A stretch of 57,611 bases of DNA from CAYSVN01 sp964434585 (GCA_964434585.1 CAYSVN010000001.1:1-57611), one strand, 5' to 3'. Shown: positions 39,712-48,888, counted from the stretch's first letter. The notes: generated from the sequence alone by a model not told the origin. Made by a program: numbers and translations.

Positions 39712-39914
39712 AAATTTACCGGACTAGTACCGGGGGTGGTGAAATTTGACTATTTGAATTGGTGTTTACATCTACCTCTTAATTTGTGAGGCCTGTAAAC
39801 AAAATGAACATCAACACAACGAGTGTTGGATCCATGGTTAATTACCTGTCAGCCGTGGCTGACGTTAGGCGTTTAATTCTGAAGATGCGCTCAATAATTA
39901 GGTAAAGTGCTACC
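39712..39914. other. Multi-hairpin intergenic region
   Basis: Part of the 413-bp gap before rpsF. Four local stems: GTTTACA/TGTAAAC with inner CCTC/GAGG (39764-39800), CAACAC/GTGTTG (39812-39828), GTCAGCC/GGCTGAC (39848-39863) and GGTA/TACC (39901-39914). An ACCGG...CCGG stem precedes them. No ORF or known RNA class is recognised; it may be an unannotated structured RNA. 39660-39711 and 39915-39978 show nothing further. Confidence 0.4.
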
Positions 39915-39978
39915 AAGAGGACGCAATCAGAAGAAGTTACTCGTACCTTGATGCCTTTGCTTGTAATAAGGTTTCTTC

Positions 39979-40006
39979 TTGCCTTCACTCTCTTCATCAG
40001 TATAAT
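39979..40006 (+). promoter_or_regulatory. Predicted rpsF promoter
   Basis: TTGCCT (39979-39984), a 16-nt spacer and TATAAT (40001-40006). Transcription would start near 40013, leaving a leader of about 60 nt. Confidence 0.6.
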
Positions 40007-40024
40007 ACCGCTACATTATTTCTT

Positions 40025-40057
40025 CCCACGATCTTACCTGTAAGTTTCAAACGTGGG
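40025..40057 (+). promoter_or_regulatory. Leader hairpin upstream of rpsF
   Basis: CCCACG (40025-40030) pairs with CGTGGG (40052-40057), enclosing CTTAC-CT-GTAAG and an unpaired TTTCAAA. The GGGG just after can alternatively pair with CCCC at 40061-40064, next to the start codon. It may be a site for feedback control by S6/S18, but the CCG bulge known from that motif is not evident. Confidence 0.45.
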
Positions 40058-40072
40058 GTTCCCCCAAAAGTT

Positions 40073-40636
40073 ATGACGGTTTTAACACCTAAAGACGAAG
40101 ATAATCGCGTCTACGAACTAACGATTTTATATCCGTATCCACTATCACAAAAAGAAGAAAGTGATCTTCTAAAAAGTGTGGATGCATTATTTGCAGAATT
40201 TGGCGCAGAAAAACTGCATGAAGATAAGTGGGGCCGTCGTGGTCTTGCTTACCCTATTAAAGGGTTTAACGAAGGTTCGTACGTTGTGTACTACCTAGAA
40301 CTAGACCCAAGCAAGCTAAAAGCAATGGAAACGCAAATGCGTATTCTACCTGGCTTACTACGCCACTTAGCAGTGAAGCCACCTAAAGATTACCAAGTTT
40401 CAGATTTCTCTAGTAGTTTTGAAATTTGGAAAAAGCAATCAGCAGAAGAAGGCGATAAAGCAAAAGCAGCAGAAGAGCAACGTCTTCAAAAACGTGTAGC
40501 AGAAAAAGCAAAACGACAAGTAAAACGTGCCGCTAAAAAGAAAGACGAAGTAAAACAAGAAGCAGGCCACGTAGAAAAGAAAGAGCTAGATGCCAAGCTA
40601 GACGAACTTATTTCTGACGACGACCTTAGTCTCTAA
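40073..40636 (+). CDS. rpsF: Small ribosomal subunit protein bS6 with a charged tail
   Basis: Residues ~10-110 are a normal S6 (YELTILYPYPLSQKEESDL, KLHEDKWGRRGLAYPIKGFNEGSYVVYYLELDP, MRILPGLLRHLAVK), which pairs with S18 on the 30S platform. Residues ~120-187 are an added Lys/Ala/Glu-rich helix ending in DELISDDDLSL. Typical S6 is 95-130 residues. The ssb gene usually found between rpsF and rpsR is absent. Confidence 0.95.
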   Translation: MTVLTPKDEDNRVYELTILYPYPLSQKEESDLLKSVDALFAEFGAEKLHEDKWGRRGLAYPIKGFNEGSYVVYYLELDPSKLKAMETQMRILPGLLRHLAVKPPKDYQVSDFSSSFEIWKKQSAEEGDKAKAAEEQRLQKRVAEKAKRQVKRAAKKKDEVKQEAGHVEKKELDAKLDELISDDDLSL

Positions 40637-40657
40637 TCGTCATTTCCCCTTTAAACT

Positions 40658-40903
40658 ATGTCTTATAATAACAATAAAAATAAGCAGGCTCGTAAAGACC
40701 CTCGTACAAAACAATGTCCATTCACCGATAAAGGTGTTAAATACATCGACTACAAAGACTACCCAACTCTTAAAGAGTATGTAGATTACTACGGTAATAT
40801 TCGCCAACGTTACTACACTGGTGTAAGTCTTAAATACCAAAAAATGCTAAAGCAAGCCATTGAACGCGCACGTTTTATGGGAATGATTGCCTATAGAAAG
40901 TAA
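40658..40903 (+). CDS. rpsR: Small ribosomal subunit protein bS18
   Basis: An 81-residue S18. VKYIDYKDYPTLKEYVDYYGNIRQRYYTGVSLKYQKMLKQAIERARFMGMIAY is diagnostic. It lies 21 bp after rpsF and is presumably co-transcribed. CCCCTTTAAACT precedes the ATG, again pyrimidine-rich rather than Shine-Dalgarno. Confidence 0.96.
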   Translation: MSYNNNKNKQARKDPRTKQCPFTDKGVKYIDYKDYPTLKEYVDYYGNIRQRYYTGVSLKYQKMLKQAIERARFMGMIAYRK

Positions 40904-40905
40904 CA

Positions 40906-41007
40906 GGGGTTTCAAAAGTTGCAGAAGTAAAAGAAGTGTCTCATTTAATAGAAGTATTGAATGAGGCCCTTTTTAAACCTTTGACACCTCTGCCACGTTT
41001 GCAACTT
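40906..41007. repeat. Palindromic P element, copy C
   Basis: AAGTTGCAGAAG...GAAGTGTC on the left pairs with GACACCTCTGCCACGTTTGCAACTT on the right, with a further GAGGCCC/TTTAAT centre. It lies between rpsR and the NIF3-like gene. Confidence 0.7.
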
Positions 41008-41066
41008 AATTACTTTTAAAAGTACGTTAATTCTCATATACTTCACTAACATTTCCCCAACAACAC

Positions 41067-42014
41067 ATGAAACTTACTGAGCTTTACAAGCAGTCTGTCC
41101 AACACGGTATCGATAGCGATATGCGTAGTAAAAAAGATATTGATAAGCTTTTAAAGAAACAAAAAGAAAAACTAGACGGCCTAAAGGGCAAGAAAAAACA
41201 ATGGTTTAACGAGGACCGATTGTGGAATCCTTATCATGATTGTTGTATTAATTTTGAAGGTGATAATCCAGATGTAAAAACATTAGCAGTAGGCATAGAT
41301 ATTCATACAGAAGATTTACTATTAGTGGATCACCTTAATGCTAAAGGCGCAGGTATTGATGCTGTAATGGTACACCACCCAGAAGGAAGAGCTCTTGGTG
41401 AGCTTGATAAAGTAATGCCGCTAGAGATCGATATTTTAGCAAGTCATGGCGTGCCAGAAAATATTTCAGAAGGATTACTAGCCTCAAGGCGCAGCCAAGT
41501 ATTTCGTAGTTTTCATGCTCGTAATTTATTACAGACAGATAGAGCAGCAGAACTTTTAAATATTCCACTTATTGGCATGCATACCGTTACCGATAACCTA
41601 GCCTGGCAGTACGTAGAAAAGCATATTTGCAGTAAGCAGTGGGACGACCTTGGTAGTATTGTTGATGCCTTAAACGAACTTGGAGAATACGATTACTATG
41701 CCAGCCAAGGTAATCCAGCTTTTATTGTCCATGGTAAGTCGGACGGCCGACCAGGCAAAGTTGCTGCTACTGGCTTTACTGGCGGCACGAATGGCCCAGA
41801 GGGCATGATTGCAGAGCAGGCAAAGGCAGGTGTTGGTACTATTTTAACGATGCATGTAACCGAAAAAGAAATGGCTGTTGCCCGTAAACACCATATTAAT
41901 ATTATCCAATGTTCACATATGGGTAGTGATGCAATGGGTATTAATTTACTGCTCGATAAATTTCCAAAAATCAAAACCGTTGATTTAAGTGGATTTGTAC
42001 GTGTTAAAAGATAA
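41067..42014 (+). CDS. NIF3-like protein
   Basis: A 315-residue protein resembling the NIF3 (NGG1p-interacting factor 3) family of presumed metal-binding proteins. AVMVHHPEGRALGELD (about 97-112) matches the family's HHP metal motif, GMHTVTDN (about 170-177) supplies another His, and the C-terminal TGFTGGTNGPEGMI and QCSHMGSDAMG fit the second half. The N-terminal ~60 residues are a charged extension. Function of the family is poorly defined. Confidence 0.75.
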   Translation: MKLTELYKQSVQHGIDSDMRSKKDIDKLLKKQKEKLDGLKGKKKQWFNEDRLWNPYHDCCINFEGDNPDVKTLAVGIDIHTEDLLLVDHLNAKGAGIDAVMVHHPEGRALGELDKVMPLEIDILASHGVPENISEGLLASRRSQVFRSFHARNLLQTDRAAELLNIPLIGMHTVTDNLAWQYVEKHICSKQWDDLGSIVDALNELGEYDYYASQGNPAFIVHGKSDGRPGKVAATGFTGGTNGPEGMIAEQAKAGVGTILTMHVTEKEMAVARKHHINIIQCSHMGSDAMGINLLLDKFPKIKTVDLSGFVRVKR

Positions 42015-42018
42015 ACAA

Positions 42019-42130
42019 ACGTTGCAGAGGTTAAAGAGGTGGCAGAGGTGTAAAAAGTTTCTTACTTTAATAAAGCTATAAAATCACACCTTCTTAAACT
42101 TTTTTAACGCCTGCCACCCCTGCAACATTT
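42019..42130. repeat. Palindromic P element, copy D
   Basis: GTTGCAGAGG...GGTGGCAGAGGTGTAAAAAGTTT on the left pairs with AAACTTTTTTAACGCCTGCCACC...GCAACATT on the right. It lies between the convergent NIF3-like and RelA/SpoT genes and could act as a two-way terminator. Confidence 0.75.
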
Positions 42131-42132
42131 AT

Positions 42133-43989
42133 CTATCCCCAATACACCCCAATATGCCTATTAGGGTCGCTATTTAATATCATTGTGCAATCTTGGTCAT
42201 GAATGCGTACCATACCCTCACGGTTAATAATACCGGTAATATCTGTCAGAGCTTTAGGCTTACAACATTGTGCTACAACGGTAGGCATAGGAATGCCATC
42301 TTTAAATAAAATACTGTAATCCTTTACACGTCGTAGTGGCTTGGTAATACGCTTAAGAAGTGAGGGTTTTTCCTTGCTAAGCTGTTGCCATAGTAAGTGT
42401 GGTTTTAAGACTCCTTTACCAACTTGAACAACAAGTTCTTCTCTTTTGTTAAATGTTAAACGTTGGTTATCAACAATGGCGAGTGCACTAAGAGCTTTTG
42501 TAAGCGGCGGCTGGTTATGCTTTTTAAAAAGTTTATTAATTTTATCTTTCCCTTTTATTAAATGTTCGGGCCTATCTTTAATATCAAGATACTTACGCAG
42601 TTTATTGCGTGCACTGCGGGCGTGTAAGTGCGAAAGCCAATGCCCAGAAGCTTCGGGGGTATTGCCAGTGGTAATGGTGATAATGTCACCATTCTCAAGC
42701 ACTTGGTCTATTTTGGCAACCCTGCCATTAACCATAGAGCTACGATAATGAATACCAAGCTCGCTATGGACAGCAAATGCAAAGTCAAGTGGTGTAGATT
42801 GTGCAGGTAGCTCTACAACGTCATGCTTAGGTGTTAGTACATAAATAGAGCTACGACTAATGTTTTCAATAGCCTGGTCGGCTGGTGTATCTGTAAGTAG
42901 TTTTTGAACCTGGTCAGCATGGGTGTGAATAGTATCTGATCCAATTTCTTTATAGCCCCAGTGACTCGAAGAACCATAGCGCGCCTGATGATCCATTTGC
43001 AACGTTCGAATTTGCAATTCAATAAAGTCCTGCTTAGGCACATGGGGCAACTGGGTAAGTGTTGTATGTACACTGCGGTAACCGTTTGGCTTTGGAAAAT
43101 TAATATAATCTTTAAATCTACCCTCTACAACGTCTCCCATGGTATTAACTATAGAAAGAGCTTTATAGCAATCTTCTTCTTTTTCTACAATAATTCTAAA
43201 TGCAAATAAATCATACACTTGCTCTATAGAGGTGTAAGCTCGCAGTTTCATTTTTAAAAACAGGCTGTAGGGTTCTTTAACTCGGTACTCTACCGTTGCT
43301 AAAATGCCTGCCTTCTTTAAGTGTTGCTTTAGGCTTTTTTTGGTAAGTGGTAAGAAACTTATATCAATTGCTTTTACCTGCTGCACAACATGCTGTTCGT
43401 CATTTGGGTAGACAACGGAAAATGCAGTACGTTCAAGCTCTTTTTTAATGGTGTACATACCAAGCCTGGCCGCAATAGGGGCAAATAGCTTTAAGGCGTA
43501 TAGGCTAATTCTACGCTGGTGAGCTTGGCTAAATTCATGAATATAATGCATGTTATGGACATAATCACAAAGGCCAATCAACAATGTTCTATCATCCTTT
43601 GAGGCTTTAATAAGGGCCATTGTTAGCATTTGCAACTGTGAGCGCTTTGGCTTATTGGTAATTTGGCCAATCATTAAAAGGTCTGCACTTAGTTGCTGGA
43701 TATTTACGTTCAAATCACGCTCAACTTGCTCAAGTGGTACGTCAGTATTTTTAGCATGGTGCAACAAGCAGCCATCCACAGCTGATTGATCAGGCTTAAG
43801 TGGGCTCATAATTTCGAGTACTTCCAATGTGTGTTTATAAACACTAACGCCAGTAGGGTGTTCTAGTCCTCGGTAAATCGCCTTGCAATACTGTACAATT
43901 TTACGTGTACGTTTTTGGTTTAAATGCGGGTTCTCTAAAAAAACATGACGCAAAATTTCTACACTACTTTTAGATTGTACAGGTGGCAT
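42133..43989 (-). CDS. RelA/SpoT family (p)ppGpp synthetase with a degenerate hydrolase site
   Basis: A 618-residue long RSH protein. The N-terminal HD-type domain (about 30-190) has lost the catalytic HD pair: GCLLHHAKNTD at 73-83 replaces LLHDVIEDT. The synthetase domain is intact, with FAFRIIVEKEEDCYKA, GRFKDYINFPKPNGYRSVHTTL and IELQIRTLQMDHQARYGSSSHWGYKE (about 250-350). A TGS domain (YVLTPKHDVVELPAQSTPLDFAFAVHSELG) follows, then a helical region and a short C-terminal part with CCKPKALTDITGII. ATTATA on the plus strand (TATAAT) lies 7 nt upstream of the ATG. Confidence 0.93.
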   Translation of the reverse strand: MPPVQSKSSVEILRHVFLENPHLNQKRTRKIVQYCKAIYRGLEHPTGVSVYKHTLEVLEIMSPLKPDQSAVDGCLLHHAKNTDVPLEQVERDLNVNIQQLSADLLMIGQITNKPKRSQLQMLTMALIKASKDDRTLLIGLCDYVHNMHYIHEFSQAHQRRISLYALKLFAPIAARLGMYTIKKELERTAFSVVYPNDEQHVVQQVKAIDISFLPLTKKSLKQHLKKAGILATVEYRVKEPYSLFLKMKLRAYTSIEQVYDLFAFRIIVEKEEDCYKALSIVNTMGDVVEGRFKDYINFPKPNGYRSVHTTLTQLPHVPKQDFIELQIRTLQMDHQARYGSSSHWGYKEIGSDTIHTHADQVQKLLTDTPADQAIENISRSSIYVLTPKHDVVELPAQSTPLDFAFAVHSELGIHYRSSMVNGRVAKIDQVLENGDIITITTGNTPEASGHWLSHLHARSARNKLRKYLDIKDRPEHLIKGKDKINKLFKKHNQPPLTKALSALAIVDNQRLTFNKREELVVQVGKGVLKPHLLWQQLSKEKPSLLKRITKPLRRVKDYSILFKDGIPMPTVVAQCCKPKALTDITGIINREGMVRIHDQDCTMILNSDPNRHIGVYWG

Positions 43990-44004
43990 GATACAGATTA
44001 TAAC

Positions 44005-44063
44005 ACAGGATGTTAGGAGTTAGCATATAGTAGAGGAATTTCTAAATCCTAACTCCTTTTATC
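44005..44063. repeat. Hairpin repeat Q, copy 2
   Basis: GGAGTTAG (near 44013) pairs with CTAACTCC (near 44049), with partial pairing inside; related to 10411-10508. It lies between dtd and the RelA/SpoT homologue, both on the minus strand. Confidence 0.55.
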
Positions 44064-44516
44064 TTATAAGCTTGTGCTGTCTAACACTAGCGTAACCGGT
44101 CCATCGTTTACCAATGTCACTTGCATATAGGCGCCAAATTCACCAGTTTCAATAGTTCCAAGTCGTTCATTTTTTTGCAACACAGCAATAACATATTCAT
44201 AAAGTTCTCTAGCTTTATTTGGTTCCATGGCTGTGGTGTAATCTGGCCTGTTACCTTTTTTAAGCGTGCCTGCCAGTGTAAATTGTGAAACCACTAAAAT
44301 ATCGCCGCTAATATCTTGAATACTAAGGTCGTTAATTTTACCTTCATTATTGGTAAATAGTCTTACATTCAGTATTTTTTGGATGAGTTTATCAGCATCA
44401 TCTTCATTATCATCAGCCATTACTCCAAGTAGTAATACGTAGCCTTGTTGAATGTTTCTTGTTTCGTTATTCATGGAAACAGAAGCCGATGTACAGCGTT
44501 GCAGGATTATTTTCAT
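44064..44516 (-). CDS. dtd: D-aminoacyl-tRNA deacylase
   Basis: A 150-residue DTD, which removes D-amino acids (and glycine mischarged on tRNA-Ala) from tRNA. The two signature loops SQFTLAGTLKKGNRPDY (about 78-94) and NDGPVTLVLDS (about 137-147, the GP dipeptide) are present. Its start overlaps the stop of the upstream gene by four bases (ATGA). Confidence 0.96.
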   Translation of the reverse strand: MKIILQRCTSASVSMNNETRNIQQGYVLLLGVMADDNEDDADKLIQKILNVRLFTNNEGKINDLSIQDISGDILVVSQFTLAGTLKKGNRPDYTTAMEPNKARELYEYVIAVLQKNERLGTIETGEFGAYMQVTLVNDGPVTLVLDSTSL

Positions 44517-45403
44517 GCAGTACGTTTTAAAACCCTACATTGTGGCTCTTTTACTTGAGCGTTTATAGCTAAATCTTCTGGATGAATAAGATCAAACTCA
44601 GATCCAGTAACAGTAGTTAAGGTATTCACGCCATAATGCTCTCTAAATTTATCACGAACTTTATGATGGATAGCTAATAATTTCTCTAGAACAATTCTTT
44701 GCATATCTAAAACCTCAAGCATATCATCGTGATATTCTTTTGATCTTGCATCAACTAATTGGCTATGGCCAAGCGTTCTATTGAGTGCATCCCGAGTAAT
44801 ATCACAAATTGGAAAGCTCCACGTTTCTTTTCCTTCATGCTCTTCACTCATAAAATTCTGCAAAGACAGAATGACATTTGGGCTTCCATTAAACTTATTG
44901 AAATCCTCATAAAAACTTAACTGAGAATTAGGAAACATTTCAGGGTTGCCCTGAAGAGCGTGAATAGTTTGCCTAATAACAACAAGCTCTGCATTTAATT
45001 GAGTAATGGTATGCTCAAGATTAGTAGGTGATAAGAGTGTTGTAAGTGGGTCCGATCCATCCCGGATAATATCATCCTTACAAAGCTTTGCCCATTTTTT
45101 AACAGTGGTGATTTGGTAAATAGCATCAAGAACAGCTGGTTGAATAGACATACTCTTTGCACTTTCGCCTACAGATAGCGTTCCATGAAACCGGTGAATT
45201 TCAAATGGGGTTCTATTGCTAGTTATTTGATGAAAAAGGTTATGCCGTTTGGCATCAGGGGCTTTAATTCTATTTAGATCATTATCACGTCCCATTCTAC
45301 TACGGGCAATTCCGTGGTGAATATTGGGATCTTTAGGATTTTTAGAGTCAACGGAAGTTTGTATTTCTTGCAGCTCATTGGTTTCAGAGAGTTGGTTGAC
45401 CAT
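44513..45403 (-). CDS. Hypothetical protein, 296 residues
   Basis: Not recognised. Soluble, helical and without signal peptide. Its stop overlaps the dtd start by four bases, so they share a transcript. TATATT lies about 8 nt before the ATG. No motif I can tie to tRNA quality control. Confidence 0.7.
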   Translation of the reverse strand: MVNQLSETNELQEIQTSVDSKNPKDPNIHHGIARSRMGRDNDLNRIKAPDAKRHNLFHQITSNRTPFEIHRFHGTLSVGESAKSMSIQPAVLDAIYQITTVKKWAKLCKDDIIRDGSDPLTTLLSPTNLEHTITQLNAELVVIRQTIHALQGNPEMFPNSQLSFYEDFNKFNGSPNVILSLQNFMSEEHEGKETWSFPICDITRDALNRTLGHSQLVDARSKEYHDDMLEVLDMQRIVLEKLLAIHHKVRDKFREHYGVNTLTTVTGSEFDLIHPEDLAINAQVKEPQCRVLKRTA

Positions 45404-45510
45404 TGGTTTTTAATATAGGCTTTATTGATTAATTGTGCAAATTTACCCATGTAAAGAAGCCTTCTAAAAACAATCCTTGAGTTTCTAAAAAAGTTCTATA
45501 GAATACACAA

Positions 45511-47124
45511 GTGCCAGCCAAGCTCATCTTTGTAACGGGCGGGGTGTGCAGTTCTTTAGGTAAAGGAATTGCCGCTGCCAGTATTGGAGCGCTTCTAAAA
45601 GCGTCAGGACTTAAGGTCTTCGTACAAAAGTTAGACCCTTATTTAAATGTAGACCCAGGTACTATGAGTCCGTTTCAACATGGGGAAGTATTTGTTACTG
45701 ATGACGGCGCTGAAACCGACTTAGATCTTGGACACTACGAGCGGTTTATTGATGAACCAATGAGTCAACTAAGTACCATGACTCAAGGAAGAATTTACTC
45801 TGACGTGCTAGAAAAAGAGCGCAAAGGGGAGTTTTTAGGTCGTACGATTCAGGTAGTGCCACATATTACCGACGCTATTAAAAATTCAGTACTAAAAGCC
45901 TATAACGAAAGTAACTGCGACGTGCTAATGGTAGAAATTGGTGGAACGGTAGGGGATATTGAAGGAGAATCATTTATGGAAGCCATGCGTCAATTAATTC
46001 AACATGATCTTAAAAAAGAAGAAACATACCATATTCACTTAACATTATTGCCATACTTAAAAGGTTCTGGAGAACTTAAAACAAAACCAACACAGCTTTC
46101 AGTTAGAACATTACGAGGCCTAGGTTTACAGCCAGATATGATTTTAGCGCGTGCAGACCAACCAGTGCCAGATGAACTGCTAGAAAAAATTAGTATCTTT
46201 TGTGGAGTAAAACGCGAAGCAGTTATTCCTGCAGAAACTATTGGGTCCATTTACGATGTGCCAGAATATTATGAGCGGTACAATATGGCCGAAATTATTG
46301 GTAAGCATTTTGGGCTAGATCTTAAGCCAGACATGACAGCCTGGCAAAAAAGCCAAGAGCAAATTAGCAATACACAAGGAGAGTTAAGTATAGCGATGGT
46401 TGGTAAGTATACAGATTTAGACGATGCATACATTAGTGTTATTGAAGCTATTAAATCTGCCTCGTATCATTTAGAAAAAAATCCAAACATTCTCTGGATT
46501 AATAGCGAAAACCTAGAAAAAGAAGGCACAAAAGAATGGAAAATGTTAAAATCTGCAGATGCTATTATGGTACCAGGGGGATTTGGTACACGCGGTGTAG
46601 AAGGTATGATTGCCGCTGCAAAATACGCACGAGAAAACAACGTTCCATACTTAGGCATTTGTTTAGGTTCACAGATTCTAGCAACAGAATTTGCCAGGTT
46701 TGCCTTGGGTGATGATGATATGACAAGCGAAGAATTCGATGAACAAGGCGTGATTGAACCTAGTAAATATGTTGTTAATTTTTTACCAGACCAAGACCAC
46801 ATGCGAGCCAAAGGTGGAACATTACGATTAGGAGCATATACATGTGCTATAAAGCCTGGTACAAAGGCTTACGAAGCGTATCAGGCCCAAGAGGTATCAG
46901 AACGTCACCGTCACCGGTACGAGTTTAATAACGACCTTCGTGCAGCGTTAGAGGAAAAAGGTTTAGTGGTATCAGGAGAATGGCCGCAAGAAGGCATTAT
47001 GGAGATTGTAGAACTTAAAGATCATCCATTTATGCTTGGTTCACAGTTCCATCCAGAATTTAAAAGCCGTCCACATCGTCCTCATCCATTATTTAAAAAA
47101 TGGCTAGAGGTGGCAATTAGTTAA
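45511..47124 (+). CDS. pyrG: CTP synthase
   Basis: A 537-residue enzyme that makes CTP from UTP, ATP and glutamine. The synthetase domain begins FVTGGVCSSLGKGIAAASIG, with QKLDPYLNVDPGTMSPFQHGEVFVTDDGAETDLDLGHYERF. The glutaminase domain has the Cys nucleophile in YLGICLGSQ (about 379-387) and the terminal FHPEFKSRP. The start is GTG at 45511; TAGAAT (45499-45504) ends 6 nt before it, predicting a leaderless GTG start. Confidence 0.98.
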   Translation: MPAKLIFVTGGVCSSLGKGIAAASIGALLKASGLKVFVQKLDPYLNVDPGTMSPFQHGEVFVTDDGAETDLDLGHYERFIDEPMSQLSTMTQGRIYSDVLEKERKGEFLGRTIQVVPHITDAIKNSVLKAYNESNCDVLMVEIGGTVGDIEGESFMEAMRQLIQHDLKKEETYHIHLTLLPYLKGSGELKTKPTQLSVRTLRGLGLQPDMILARADQPVPDELLEKISIFCGVKREAVIPAETIGSIYDVPEYYERYNMAEIIGKHFGLDLKPDMTAWQKSQEQISNTQGELSIAMVGKYTDLDDAYISVIEAIKSASYHLEKNPNILWINSENLEKEGTKEWKMLKSADAIMVPGGFGTRGVEGMIAAAKYARENNVPYLGICLGSQILATEFARFALGDDDMTSEEFDEQGVIEPSKYVVNFLPDQDHMRAKGGTLRLGAYTCAIKPGTKAYEAYQAQEVSERHRHRYEFNNDLRAALEEKGLVVSGEWPQEGIMEIVELKDHPFMLGSQFHPEFKSRPHRPHPLFKKWLEVAIS

Positions 47125-47187
47125 AATATATAGATAAAATAAGTAGAATATGATAAAATAATAAGATATTTTAGTAACTTATTTTGC

Positions 47188-48672
47188 ATGGATGATCAAA
47201 ATTCACCATCGGAAAATAGCCTTGAAGGTAACCAAGACTTAAATAGACAGAGCGCTACTCTTCAAGATGGAAATGCAGCGGAGAATGTTTCGATAGACCT
47301 TACTCCATTAGCGCCACATTTAGAGCATATTCAACAAAGTCTTAAGGAGGTTATGGAAGGCGTTGGTTCAAGATTTAATGAGGTAAAAGAAGTTTGCAGC
47401 GGTATTCTTAATTATATTTCCAGTCGAGCAAAAGCGATTCTTACTGTAAAAGATAAGACTGGTGAAGAAGCTGTGGAAGTAAGAGAGCAGTTAGGTGAGT
47501 TGTTAACAGCAGATGCTATTAAAGCGGTAAATGCTAGCGTACGTGGCGCTTCTTGGGCTGTGGCAAACAAGCCACATTTTCTAGAAATACTAAAACGGAA
47601 CAATGCAAAATTATATGGAAAATATATGGCGTTGGGCGCTGGCGCATTTACATTTATTAACTGGCTTGTAACTCATAATGTAGACGAAAGGCTACAAAAA
47701 TTCGCACCAACATCATTGTTTCCAGCGATAGCATTAACCGTTGCCCCTTTTTATGTTAAAAAGTTTCGAGGGATGGACAAGTACCATGAAGAAAAAGAAA
47801 AATTTGCAACCATGATTACAAATATAGAAATGGATGTTCGTAATTTATCATTGGATGATAAAATACAACCAGAGGATGCTTATAAAATAATTCGAACCCT
47901 TGGCTTATTAGCATCATTTATTCATAACTACGAAGATAGATCTGGAGCATGTATTACAAAATATATGGATAAAATAGGCGAATTAGATACGTATTTTGCA
48001 GAACAATCTAAGGAGGTACAACAAATTGCTTTAGATATTTTTAGTGAAAATAAATTAGAGACAAAAAAAGTAAAATCAAAAAATGGTGAACAGGAAGAGG
48101 TAAAAATGATCATTCCAGAAGTGACTGATTATCAACTTGGGCAAATGTGGCGTAAATTATTAGCAATTCTAGAGGACCAGTGTCAAGAAGTTGCTTTAAG
48201 AAAAAACGCAAAAGGTAGCCAAAATCCAAATTGGATACCCACATTTTCAGAAGAGAAAGTTAACGATGTTTCTGTAACAGGACTTACGGAAACATTGCAA
48301 ATTGCAGAATTAAGAGCTTCCTGTATGAAGATTGAGTCACGCGTAAGAAATGTTATTACAAAAGCAGAAGAATACGCAATTTATGGTAGCTGGGCAACGT
48401 TTGTCTCGTCGTTATATGCTGCTACACACCCAGATCCAACCATTCAATATGGCGCCATGGCGTTACTAGGAGTTGTATCCTCTTACATACTAGCAGTTAA
48501 AACGGACAATGGCCTTTCTGGACAAGGAAAAGACGCAACGTTTAGCTCTTCAAGTTATCAATTTGGTCATAAAATGTTAGATGTATTTAATAAATCTGTT
48601 ATAGAGGTAGAGATTCATGCTAGAGAATTAGTAAGTAAAAGGCCTCCTTCGAATATTGTTGTAGATATATAA
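47188..48672 (+). CDS. Hypothetical membrane protein, 494 residues
   Basis: Not recognised. The soluble N-terminus (1-145) is followed by a paired membrane segment (YMALGAGAFTFINWLV near 147-162 and LFPAIALTVAPFYV near 176-189), a long helical cytoplasm-like region, and another pair (about 405-420 and 422-440, YGAMALLGVVSSYILAV). There is no signal peptide. It stands alone between pyrG and tRNA-Lys. Confidence 0.7.
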   Translation: MDDQNSPSENSLEGNQDLNRQSATLQDGNAAENVSIDLTPLAPHLEHIQQSLKEVMEGVGSRFNEVKEVCSGILNYISSRAKAILTVKDKTGEEAVEVREQLGELLTADAIKAVNASVRGASWAVANKPHFLEILKRNNAKLYGKYMALGAGAFTFINWLVTHNVDERLQKFAPTSLFPAIALTVAPFYVKKFRGMDKYHEEKEKFATMITNIEMDVRNLSLDDKIQPEDAYKIIRTLGLLASFIHNYEDRSGACITKYMDKIGELDTYFAEQSKEVQQIALDIFSENKLETKKVKSKNGEQEEVKMIIPEVTDYQLGQMWRKLLAILEDQCQEVALRKNAKGSQNPNWIPTFSEEKVNDVSVTGLTETLQIAELRASCMKIESRVRNVITKAEEYAIYGSWATFVSSLYAATHPDPTIQYGAMALLGVVSSYILAVKTDNGLSGQGKDATFSSSSYQFGHKMLDVFNKSVIEVEIHARELVSKRPPSNIVVDI

Positions 48673-48745
48673 CGCCTAGTATACTTCTTCAAAAATGAAT
48701 AAATACTGTTGAGTTTTTATAAATTATAAGTATTATCTGTGTCCC

Positions 48746-48780
48746 GAGTCAGTAGTTCGTCTTCGCTTGCTTTGCAAGCT
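48746..48780. repeat. Partial tRNA-like sequence and GCTTGC/GCAAGC hairpin upstream of tRNA-Lys
   Basis: GAGTCAGTAGTTC (48746-48758) matches 11 of 13 bases at the start of tRNA-Lys. A perfect GCTTGC-TTT-GCAAGC hairpin follows (48765-48779). The rest of the 48673-48984 gap other than the tRNA shows nothing. Confidence 0.4.
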
Positions 48781-48813
48781 CCGCCGTAACCGCTCACCTA
48801 TCTTTCACATCAC

Positions 48814-48888
48814 GGGTCAGTAGCTCAGTGGTAGAGCAGTAGGCTTTTAACCTATTGGCCGTGAGTTCGATCCTCACCTGACCCACCA
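48814..48888 (+). tRNA. tRNA-Lys (anticodon TTT)
   Basis: A 75-nt tRNA with encoded CCA. The acceptor stem is GGGTCAG/CTGACCC. The anticodon loop CTTTTAA between GTAGG and CCTAT gives TTT. D arm (AGCTCAGTGGTAGAGC) and T arm (GTGAGTTCGATCCTCAC) are normal. Confidence 0.97.

Noticed and set aside
39764..39914. RNase P RNA, tmRNA, 6S or SRP RNA
   Set aside because: None of the conserved sequence blocks of these RNAs is visible.
40025..40057. Confident S6:S18 binding motif
   Set aside because: The stem position fits but the characteristic CCG bulge is not evident, so it is listed only as a candidate leader hairpin.
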